DNA of 39,179 bases from CAISIP01 sp039934375. Its GTDB lineage: Bacteria; Pseudomonadota; Gammaproteobacteria; Burkholderiales; Burkholderiaceae_C. Location of the stretch: contig JBDTMH010000013.1 in NCBI GenBank assembly GCA_039934375.1, forward strand, positions 1 to 39,179, in the 5' to 3' direction. The notes under the pieces were generated by a model. That model was not told where the DNA came from and ran no database searches. It saw only the letters and a program-made list of their open reading frames with translations. A program made the position numbers and the translations under genes. Positions 31,698 to 39,179 of the stretch are shown one piece after another (the first letter of the stretch is position 1; each line of letters opens with the position of its first letter).

Positions 31698-32762
31698 TCA
31701 GACCAGACATTGCTCCAGACCTTGCAGCAAGATGTCCTTGGGCAGGTCGATGCCAATGAACACCATCTTGCTCAGTCGCTGCTCTTCGGCCTTCCACTGT
31801 GGCCCCAGGTCGCTGCCCATGAGTTGGTGCACGCCCTGGAAAATCACCTTGCGGTCGGTCCCCTTCATGTTCAGCACACCCTTGTAACGCAGCATGCGCG
31901 GGCCGTAGATATTGACGATGGCACCCAGGAAATCTTCCAGCTTGGCGGGGTCGAAGGCGCGTTCGGAGCGGAACACGAAGCTCTTCACATCGTCGTCGTG
32001 GTGATGGTGGTGACCGCCCTCGTGCTGGTGCGACGGATGGTCGCAATGTTCGCCATGGTCATGGCCATCGTCATGACCATGCGCGTGATCGTGCTCGTGA
32101 TCATCTTCCTTCAGGAAGTCGGGGTCGATCTCCAGCTTGGTGTTCAGGTTGAAGCCACGCAGGTCGAACACGTCCTTGATCGCCACCTCGCCGAAGTGCA
32201 CCGCGGTCTGCGGCGCACGCGGATTCATGTGTTTGAGACGGTGCATCAGCGCATCGACCTCGTCCTTGGCGACCAGATCCGTCTTGCTGATGAAGATCTG
32301 GTCGGCGAAACCCACCTGGCGTCTCGCCTCCTGGCGTTCGTTGAGTTGCGTGGCCGCATGTTTGGCGTCGACCAGCGTCAGGATGGAGTCGAGCAGGTAG
32401 CTCTCGGCAATCTCCTCGTCCATGAAAAAGGTCTGCGCCACCGGGCCGGGATCGGCCAGGCCGGTGGTCTCAATGACGATCCGGTCGAAATCCAGTTCGC
32501 CGCGGCGTTTCTTGGCGGCCAGGTCTTGCAGTGTAGTGCGCAGGTCTTCGCGGATGGTGCAGCAGATGCAGCCATTGCTCATCTGGATGATCTGCTCCTT
32601 GACGTCGGATACCAGGATGTCGTTGTCGATGTTCTCTTCGCCGAACTCGTTCTCGATGATCGCGATCTTCTGACCATGGGCTTCGGAAAGCACACGCTTG
32701 AGCAGCGTGGTTTTTCCGGAGCCGAGGAAGCCGGTGAGGATGGTGGCGGGAATGAGGCTCAT
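31698..32762 (-). CDS. CobW/COG0523-family metal-chaperone GTPase
   Basis: A 354-residue G3E GTPase. The P-loop GFLGSGKTTL is at 11-20, and the family's CxCC metal motif is C65-I-C67-C68 (NGCICC). TGLADPGPV and the G4-like SKTDL complete the GTPase core. Residues of about 219-257 are an extreme His/Asp/Glu-rich linker, ending in five consecutive histidines, before the CobW C-terminal domain. Such features fit a zinc chaperone (ZigA/YeiR type) better than cobalamin synthesis, since no cob genes are near. CAGGAG precedes the ATG. It lies upstream of dksA, an association seen in other proteobacteria, where a zinc-free DksA can be part of zinc-starvation responses. Confidence 0.9.
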   Translation of the reverse strand: MSLIPATILTGFLGSGKTTLLKRVLSEAHGQKIAIIENEFGEENIDNDILVSDVKEQIIQMSNGCICCTIREDLRTTLQDLAAKKRRGELDFDRIVIETTGLADPGPVAQTFFMDEEIAESYLLDSILTLVDAKHAATQLNERQEARRQVGFADQIFISKTDLVAKDEVDALMHRLKHMNPRAPQTAVHFGEVAIKDVFDLRGFNLNTKLEIDPDFLKEDDHEHDHAHGHDDGHDHGEHCDHPSHQHEGGHHHHHDDDVKSFVFRSERAFDPAKLEDFLGAIVNIYGPRMLRYKGVLNMKGTDRKVIFQGVHQLMGSDLGPQWKAEEQRLSKMVFIGIDLPKDILLQGLEQCLV

Positions 32763-32870
32763 GGGATGCTCCTGACGGTCTGAGACTGTTTTCGTGCGTT
32801 ATCAGGGCGCTGGCGGCCCGACGCATTCCAAAAAAGCAAGGTGGGGAGTGTACCGGCCAATTGCAAGCGG

Positions 32871-34052
<1,182 letters not shown>

Positions 34053-34121
34053 GGACCGGATTGTCGGCCCTGACTTGCCCAGCATCGATCGCCACGGGCA
34101 GGAGCAGAACACGTCGTCTGG

Positions 34122-35090
34122 CTATTTCGGTCCGGACGGTTTGCGCCGGGCCCTGGGGTGGGCAGCGTCGTAGGCTTTGGCCAGATGCTGGAAATCGAGT
34201 CGGGTATAGACCTGCGTGGTCGTGATATTGGCGTGCCCCAGCAACTCCTGCACCGCGCGCAGGTCGCCACTGGACTGCAGTAAGTGACTGGCGAATGAAT
34301 GGCGCAGCATGTGCGGATGGACCGGTGTCGGCAGGCCGGCCAACTGGCTGCGCCGTTGCAGGCGCTGCCAGATGGCCGGTGCGCTGAGCCGGGTGCCATG
34401 GCGGCCAGTGAAAAGTGCGGCCTGGGGTGCACACAGCCGCTGCCCGCGGATTGCCAGCCAGGCGGCGACGGCACAAACTGCCTTGGCGCCGATCGGCACG
34501 CTGCGCCGCTTCGAGCCCTTGCCCAGCACATGGGCTTCGCCTGCGTCGAGGTCGAGCCAGCCGCGCGCCTGTGTGCTGGCCTGGACGTCCAGACCAGCCA
34601 ACTCGCCGACCCGCAGTCCGCCGCCGTACAGCAACTCGACGATTGCCGCGTCGCGCGCCTCCAGCCAGGCATCGGCGGCAGCGTTTTGGTAGCTGGCCAA
34701 CTGCACCGCATCGTCGACGCTCAGGGCCTTGGGCAGCGGCTTGGCCGCCTTGGGCGCATGCACGTCCTGGGCCGGGTTGGCAGTGATCAGTCCTTCTCGA
34801 CCGAGCCAGGCATAAAAACCGCGCCAGCCAGAGAGGATCAGCGCGATGCCGCGCGGACTGCGGCCTTGCCCATGCATCTGTGCCACCCAATGCCGCACAT
34901 GCGCGTGTTGCACCTCGACCAGCGGCACCCGTGCGCCGGCAGCGAGTTGGCCCAGCCGCTCCAGATCCAGCGCATACAGCGTCACGGTGCGATCGGCAAG
35001 GCGTTTCTGGACTCGCACATACGCCAGGTAGCGCGCCACCAGCGGATCGTCGATGCCTACAACGACTTCAGAGCCGGGCGTGGCTGGCAT
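34122..35090 (-). CDS. xerC: Tyrosine recombinase XerC
   Basis: A 322-residue site-specific recombinase that with XerD resolves chromosome dimers at dif. The N-terminal core-binding SAM-like domain spans about 14-105. Catalytic residues read R160 (GGLRVGELAG), K191 (LGKGSKRR), H260 and R263 (HPHMLRHSFASHLL), H286 (GHANITTTQ) and the nucleophile Y295. The start at 35090 has CAGGG nearby; an ATG at 35108 would add six residues and sits seven bases after the DUF484 stop. The dapF–DUF484–xerC order is the classic one. No dif site was recognised in the window. Confidence 0.95.
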   Translation of the reverse strand: MPATPGSEVVVGIDDPLVARYLAYVRVQKRLADRTVTLYALDLERLGQLAAGARVPLVEVQHAHVRHWVAQMHGQGRSPRGIALILSGWRGFYAWLGREGLITANPAQDVHAPKAAKPLPKALSVDDAVQLASYQNAAADAWLEARDAAIVELLYGGGLRVGELAGLDVQASTQARGWLDLDAGEAHVLGKGSKRRSVPIGAKAVCAVAAWLAIRGQRLCAPQAALFTGRHGTRLSAPAIWQRLQRRSQLAGLPTPVHPHMLRHSFASHLLQSSGDLRAVQELLGHANITTTQVYTRLDFQHLAKAYDAAHPRARRKPSGPK

Positions 35091-35115
35091 CGGACAGCCC
35101 TGGCGCATTGTTGAA

Positions 35116-35811
35116 TCAGGCCGGGCGCAGCCGCCGCAGCGCTGCGCTGGCGATGTCGGCCACATGCTGCAGGAAGTCGGTACCCATGCCGCTGTTGAAG
35201 CGCTGTGCATCTGGCGAGGACAACACCAGCATGCCGAATGCCGGTTGCGGCCCGGAAGTACCGGCTTCGCGCAAAGGCAGCAACGCGATCGATGCTGCAG
35301 CGGCCGGTTCCGGCAACCAGGTCACGGCCTCGAAGCCGGTGTTGACGCCGCAGAACGGCTCGGTCAGCGAGTTGGCGAACAGCTTCGCATCCTCGGTGAC
35401 GTTCAATGCGAATTCCGTTTGCTGGTAGGCCGCCGCGACACCCCAGACCTTGATGGTGACCTGGGGAACGGAGAACTGCTCGCGCACCTGCTCGGTGATC
35501 TCCGACGGCATGGTTGCGGCGTCGGCGCCGCGGAACAGCGACGCTGCCCAGCGCAACAGCCGGTCGGACAGCAAGGCGTTCTCGTTGCCGTGGCGGATCA
35601 TGTCCATCAGCCGGTGCTCGAGCAGCTTGATCTTGTCGCGCAGCATTTCGGCCTGGCGCTCTTGCAGGCTGACTGCGCGCTTGCTGTGCGGACTGGTCAT
35701 GTGCACGCTGGCCAGCAACTCGGCGTGGCGTTCGAAAAAGTCGGGGGTGTTTGCCAGGTAGTTGGCGATATCGTCTTCGGTGATCGGATTGGTGAATGTG
35801 TTGGTCATCAT
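35116..35811 (-). CDS. DUF484 family protein
   Basis: A 231-residue member of the DUF484 family (Pfam-type GAF-like fold). The N-terminal helix-rich region has IANYLANTPDFFERHAELL, followed by a coiled segment (about 45-80, SLQERQAEMLRDKIKLLEHRL) and a GAF-like C-terminal half. Its function is not established. It almost always lies between dapF and xerC in proteobacteria. The start overlaps the dapF stop by four bases, so it is translationally coupled to dapF. Confidence 0.9.
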   Translation of the reverse strand: MMTNTFTNPITEDDIANYLANTPDFFERHAELLASVHMTSPHSKRAVSLQERQAEMLRDKIKLLEHRLMDMIRHGNENALLSDRLLRWAASLFRGADAATMPSEITEQVREQFSVPQVTIKVWGVAAAYQQTEFALNVTEDAKLFANSLTEPFCGVNTGFEAVTWLPEPAAAASIALLPLREAGTSGPQPAFGMLVLSSPDAQRFNSGMGTDFLQHVADIASAALRRLRPA

Positions 35812-36683
35812 GGGTGTTCAGGTAGAGCGATTTCGCCTTCGAAAACGGTTTGGGCCGGGCCGGTCATCGTCACGGTGCTGTCGCCTCCGCCCCAGGTTAT
35901 GGTCAGTTGTCCGCCATGGGTAAGCACATCGACTTGCGCATCGAGCAGGCCGAGCCGGATTCCGGCCACGACTGCGGCGCAGGCGCCGGTGCCGCAACTG
36001 AGGGTTTCTCCGGCGCCGCGTTCGAACACGCGCAGCCGGATGGCAGCGCGACTTACGACCTGCATGAAGCCGGCGTTGACCCGCTGCGGAAAGGCCGCGT
36101 GAGCCTCGATCAGCGGGCCGAGGTTTTTCACATCGGCGACGGCGACGTCGTCGACGATACACACCGCGTGCGGGTTGCCCATCGACAACACGGCCAGTTC
36201 CATAACCTGCCGGCTACCGGCAACGTCCAGGGGCAAGGGCCATTGCTGCCAGCCGCCGCGCTGCACGGACTGCAGATTGCCCGCATCAAAGGGGACCGCG
36301 TCGAGCGCGAACACCGGCGCACCCATGTCGATCGTGACCCGGTCGTCGGCGCCGCGGCGCAGCGTCAGCATGCGGTTCAGGGTCTTGACCGTGACCGTAT
36401 TCTTGTCGGTCAGGCCGCGGTTGCGGACGTACTCCAGGAAACAACGCGCGCCATTGCCGCAATGTTCGACCTGGCCGCCGTCGGCGTTGTGGATGACGTA
36501 TTCGAAGTCGATACCAGGGCCGGGTGACGGACGCACGGTCAGAATCTGGTCGGCGCCGACGCCGAAATGCCGATCGGCAAGCATGCGGTAGTGCGCGGGA
36601 ACCAGGCCCAACGGGCCGCGCGTCTCGTCGAGCACGACAAAGTCGTTGCCCGCGCCCTGCATCTTGGTAAACGGGATTCGCAT
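35808..36683 (-). CDS. dapF: Diaminopimelate epimerase
   Basis: A 291-residue cofactor-independent epimerase that converts LL- to meso-diaminopimelate for peptidoglycan and lysine. The two catalytic cysteines are C75 (EHCGNGARCF) and C230 (LSCGTGACA). KMQGAGNDFVVLD at the N-terminus is diagnostic. The start at 36683 is the family start; the frame stays open upstream only as antisense to the Nudix gene. Its product is the substrate of MurE encoded 13 kb away in the same orientation. It is divergent from the Nudix–MBL gene. Confidence 0.97.
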   Translation of the reverse strand: MRIPFTKMQGAGNDFVVLDETRGPLGLVPAHYRMLADRHFGVGADQILTVRPSPGPGIDFEYVIHNADGGQVEHCGNGARCFLEYVRNRGLTDKNTVTVKTLNRMLTLRRGADDRVTIDMGAPVFALDAVPFDAGNLQSVQRGGWQQWPLPLDVAGSRQVMELAVLSMGNPHAVCIVDDVAVADVKNLGPLIEAHAAFPQRVNAGFMQVVSRAAIRLRVFERGAGETLSCGTGACAAVVAGIRLGLLDAQVDVLTHGGQLTITWGGGDSTVTMTGPAQTVFEGEIALPEHP

Positions 36684-36735
36684 CGCGGGATTATCCATCG
36701 CCCGAAGATCGGCCTGCGCGGTGGCGCCCGATTCA

Positions 36736-36748
36736 CGGCAAAATGCCG
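36736..36748 (+). repeat. Small inverted repeat at the start of the Nudix–MBL gene
   Basis: CGGCA-AAA-TGCCG ends one base before the ATG at 36750, where a ribosome-binding site would be expected; no Shine-Dalgarno sequence is visible. It may be an operator between divergent genes or simply chance. Confidence 0.3.
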
Positions 36749-36749
36749 C

Positions 36750-38393
36750 ATGGTCCGTCCTGCCCAACTGCTGCATGCGCAACGTGCGCCGGCATCGACT
36801 CGCCCGGCCGCCACGGTGCTGCTGCTGCGCGACAGCGCGCACGGCATCGAGGTGCTGATGACCCGCCGATCGATGACGGCCAGTTTTGCGCCTGGTGCCT
36901 ATGTCTTTCCCGGCGGCGCTGTCGATGCAAGCGATGCCGCGTCCTTTGACGCCGCGCGTCGCCGGCCCGGCCAGAGCGATCTGCATCTGACCCAGGCGAT
37001 TGCGGCGATCCGCGAGAGTTTCGAGGAACTTGGCGTACTGCTGGCCCGGCGCGCCGATGGCCATGCGCCGGTGGACGTCGACATTGCCGGCATGAACCGC
37101 AAGGCGCCATTCGTGCCCCAGTGCGCTGCGCGGGGGCTGGTGCTGGCGGCCGACGAGGTGTTCGTGCTGGCACACTGGGTCACCGACCGCGATCTCCCGC
37201 GCCGTTTCGACGTGCCGTTTCTGGTGGCGCGCATGCCGGCCGATCAGCAACCGGTGGCCGACGAGTCGGAGCAGTTCGAGCCGGTCTGGGTGCGTCCGCA
37301 GGACGCCCTGGAACGCCATGCGGCTGGCGGGTTTTTCATCATCTTTCCGACCATCCGCACGCTGGAGCGGCTCAAGGTCTTCGATTCGGTCGACGCGGTG
37401 CTGCGCGCCTGCGCGGCCAGCGAACAGCCACTGTGGACCAGTTGCCCGCGTGCCGGCTGGCTGGCCGCCAAGGAAGTGCGCTACATGGAGCATGAACATC
37501 CGTATGGCGAGTTGCAACTGGTGTCGCCGGACGGGCAGATCGTGCACCATCTGGACTGGCAGAACGCGCAGCCGGTGGCATTGCTGCGCAACGTGATGCG
37601 CCTGACGGCGCCCAATCCCGGCGCCATGACGGGCCCGGGGACCAACAGTTATCTGGTTGGCGATCCGGCCAGCGGTTTCATGGCGATCGATCCGGGGCCG
37701 GCCGATGCGTTGCATCTGGAACGTCTGTGGCGCGCGGCGGGCGGCGACATCCGCATGATCGTGTGCACACATTCGCATCCGGACCATGCGCCCGGCGCGC
37801 GGCCACTGCAGGCCATGTGTCCATCCCGGCCACCCATTCTGGGCCTGCCTAGCGCCCCGACCTCACGAGCCAACAGCGAGTTCCAGCCCGATCAGATGCT
37901 GCAGGACGGTCAGGAATTGCGGCTCGAGGGCAGCAATGCGGCACTGGCGCACACCCTCAAGGTGATCCATACGCCCGGCCATGCTGCCAATCATTTGTGC
38001 CTGGTGTTGCTGCAGGACGGACTGCTGTTCAGCGGTGACCACGTACTCAATGGCAGCACCACGGTAGTGGATCCGCCGGACGGTGAGATGACGGCGTATC
38101 TGGAATCGCTGGACCGGCTGGCATTGGCGTGCGACGCACACCAGATCGAATTCATTCTTCCGGCCCACGGGTATGTGCTGGGCCAGGCTGCGCAGGCAAT
38201 CGCCGCGCTCAAGGCGCACCGGCTCAGACGCGAGGCCAAGATCCTGGGCGTCATGCAGACCCATCCGGACGGTACGCTGGACGACTGGGTGGTTCAGGCG
38301 TACGACGATGTGCCACCGCGCATGTGGCCGGTGGCCAAGCGTTCGCTCTTGGCCCATGTGCAACGCATTCAGGGCATGGCGCAAGGGCTTTGA
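36750..38393 (+). CDS. Fusion of Nudix hydrolase and metallo-beta-lactamase-fold hydrolase
   Basis: A 547-residue two-domain protein. Residues of about 18-230 are a Nudix-type domain: FPGGAVDA and RESFEELG (88-95) give the Nudix helix REXXEE-x-G, with an insertion between the glycine and the helix. Residues of about 285-530 are a metallo-beta-lactamase fold with H341-S-H343-P-D345-H346, followed by TPGHAANHLCLVL, SGDHVL and LPAHGY metal ligands, most like the LACTB2/RNase-or-thioesterase branch. Substrates are unknown; one domain could act on a CoA or nucleotide derivative and the other on its ester. There is no signal peptide. It is transcribed divergently from dapF. Confidence 0.88.
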   Translation: MVRPAQLLHAQRAPASTRPAATVLLLRDSAHGIEVLMTRRSMTASFAPGAYVFPGGAVDASDAASFDAARRRPGQSDLHLTQAIAAIRESFEELGVLLARRADGHAPVDVDIAGMNRKAPFVPQCAARGLVLAADEVFVLAHWVTDRDLPRRFDVPFLVARMPADQQPVADESEQFEPVWVRPQDALERHAAGGFFIIFPTIRTLERLKVFDSVDAVLRACAASEQPLWTSCPRAGWLAAKEVRYMEHEHPYGELQLVSPDGQIVHHLDWQNAQPVALLRNVMRLTAPNPGAMTGPGTNSYLVGDPASGFMAIDPGPADALHLERLWRAAGGDIRMIVCTHSHPDHAPGARPLQAMCPSRPPILGLPSAPTSRANSEFQPDQMLQDGQELRLEGSNAALAHTLKVIHTPGHAANHLCLVLLQDGLLFSGDHVLNGSTTVVDPPDGEMTAYLESLDRLALACDAHQIEFILPAHGYVLGQAAQAIAALKAHRLRREAKILGVMQTHPDGTLDDWVVQAYDDVPPRMWPVAKRSLLAHVQRIQGMAQGL

Positions 38394-38397
38394 GCCT

Positions 38398-38417
38398 CGC
38401 GCGCACCGGTCGCGCGC
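38398..38417. terminator. GC-rich stem-loop between convergent genes
   Basis: CGCGCGC-ACCGGT-CGCGCGC arms lie in the 69-base gap between the Nudix–MBL stop and the DOPA-dioxygenase stop. The hairpin could serve both genes, but no U-run follows on either strand. Confidence 0.35.
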
Positions 38418-38462
38418 CCGGCATACCGACTGCGGACTTGTGCCATCACGCGTGCCTGCCCG

Positions 38463-38828
38463 CTACAGGTCGAACTCGCTCTGCCGCCCGCTCAGGACTT
38501 CCAGATTCAGCGGGCGCACCGCCCCCATCCAGATCGCACGGTCTCGATGGTCGATCAGGTCGTTGTCGCTGATCGGGTGAATGAAGATAACCAGACCCGC
38601 GCGGCGCATGGCCAGCCACGGGATCAGCTGGCCGAACAAATCGGGCTTGAACGCCAGCTGGCAACTCCAGTCCGGATGCGGACCCACCGGACGATCGTGG
38701 ACGCGACCGAGTTTGAGCGGGAATTGCTGCGCAGCGGCCTCGCACAAGGCGCGCGCCTGGTCGATCGTGTCGGGCCCGAAATACACATGGGCGTGAAAGC
38801 CCCGGATGGGGGGAACGGCGTCGGTCAT
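38463..38828 (-). CDS. DOPA 4,5-dioxygenase family protein
   Basis: A 121-residue small protein of the DOPA-dioxygenase-like family. The N-terminal FHAHVYFGPDT, central RVHDRPVGPHPDW and LIFIHPISDNDLIDH-type segments (FIHPISDNDLIDHRDRAIW) supply the conserved histidines expected of the metal site. In fungi and cyanobacteria such proteins cleave L-DOPA and similar catechols; in Proteobacteria the real substrate is usually unknown. A full AGGAGG lies four bases before the ATG, so it is probably well translated. It is downstream of rnpB on the same strand with 141 bases between. Confidence 0.85.
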   Translation of the reverse strand: MTDAVPPIRGFHAHVYFGPDTIDQARALCEAAAQQFPLKLGRVHDRPVGPHPDWSCQLAFKPDLFGQLIPWLAMRRAGLVIFIHPISDNDLIDHRDRAIWMGAVRPLNLEVLSGRQSEFDL

Positions 38829-38832
38829 GAAA

Positions 38833-38838
38833 CCTCCT
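38833..38838 (-). promoter_or_regulatory. Ribosome-binding site of the DOPA-dioxygenase-like gene
   Basis: AGGAGG on the minus strand, four bases before the ATG at 38828. Confidence 0.75.
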
Positions 38839-38969
38839 GATCAGATAGCGTCAGCGCCCGATGTCGTGTTGCGCGCTGTTGCTGCGAATATTGCCTTGTC
38901 CTGATTGAGGATCTGGCGCCATGTTCTCGGGAAGCGCCTCGACCTCGTGGTCACAGGCGTGCGGTAAAA

Positions 38970-39179
38970 GTGTGAAGCCCACCGATAAGCCGGATTCTGT
39001 GCATGGCGGTTGCCCGCCATGTGACTGCCATCAATCTGGGCCGCCGGTCACCCGACGGCTCGGTGCTACCTACCCGCACACACCCCGGGGGCCCCGGGTA
39101 GGGGGCGCAGCGAACTGCGCGTCCCAACATGTGCCTATTTGGTATTGCTGCGCGTAGAGATTGCCCGTTTCACCCGCCG
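38970..39179 (-). ncRNA. rnpB: RNase P RNA (3' part; 5' end beyond the window)
   Basis: The catalytic RNA of RNase P, which matures tRNA 5' ends. On the minus strand the conserved 3' end reads ACAGAATCCGGCTTATCGG followed by GTGGGCTTCAC, matching the P4 3' strand and terminal region of bacterial type A RNase P RNA. Internal landmarks are ACCAAATAGG (39134-39143 region) and GGGTAGG, both found in E. coli rnpB at corresponding places. The 3' end at about 38970 is set by analogy with E. coli, within a few bases. The 5' half, with GAGGAAAGTCC, is outside the right edge. Confidence 0.93.

Noticed and set aside
32763..32870. A Zur box upstream of the CobW gene
   Set aside because: A single GTTAT half-site is present, without the matching palindromic half.
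36567..36749. An N-terminal extension of the Nudix–MBL protein into dapF
   Set aside because: It is antisense to the dapF N-terminus with the essential KMQGAGNDF motif; no family member starts there.
38829..38969. A gene or clear promoter between rnpB and the DOPA-dioxygenase-like gene
   Set aside because: No open frame with coding features, and AATATT is the only -10-like string, without a partner -35.

Overview
The window is 39.2 kb of compact, GC-rich bacterial chromosome. Gene content and order point to a betaproteobacterium of the order Burkholderiales: mraZ-to-lpxC without murB, a dapF–DUF484–xerC run, cobW–dksA–STAS–hslVU, and RNase II–TonB–mtgA. Parts of this order resemble Alcaligenaceae such as Bordetella; that placement is inferred from remembered synteny, not from a search. 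I saw no insertion sequence, prophage, CRISPR array or tRNA. Nearly all of it is vertically inherited core genome, and the less ordinary signals lie in intergenic DNA and in a few protein architectures.

Layout. (1) 1–6580, plus strand: a YqiA-like esterase, an RNase II-type exoribonuclease, a TonB-like protein, the transglycosylase mtgA, a PlsC-like acyltransferase with a CdsA-like cytidylyltransferase, and ruvC without ruvAB. (2) 6625–26373, minus strand: the complete dcw cluster, transcribed right to left as mraZ-rsmH-ftsL-ftsI-murE-murF-mraY-murD-ftsW-murG-murC-ddl-ftsQ-ftsA-ftsZ-lpxC, followed by a 59-residue membrane protein and a transglutaminase-like protein. Most genes from ftsI to ddl overlap by 4–10 bases, which indicates translational coupling. 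(3) 26374–26630: an AT-rich control region with a 45-bp inverted repeat, an 18-bp palindrome over a proposed -35, and four 10-bp direct repeats at the proposed -10 that fit MraZ boxes. (4) 26631–36683, minus strand: dapF, DUF484, xerC, rlmI, a CobW-type metal GTPase, dksA with a long basic N-terminus, a duplicated-STAS protein, hslV and hslU. (5) 36750–38393, plus strand: a Nudix–metallo-beta-lactamase fusion. (6) 38463 to the end, minus strand: a DOPA-4,5-dioxygenase-like gene and the 3' part of the RNase P RNA.

How it works together. The dcw genes make lipid II (murC–F, mraY, murG, ddl) and the divisome that uses it (ftsL, ftsI, ftsW, ftsQ, ftsA, ftsZ). lpxC commits carbon to lipid A, dapF supplies meso-diaminopimelate for MurE, mtgA polymerises glycan, and xerC resolves chromosome dimers at division. 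Envelope synthesis, division and stress control (DksA, HslVU) therefore sit in one block of about 30 kb with genes all facing the same way.
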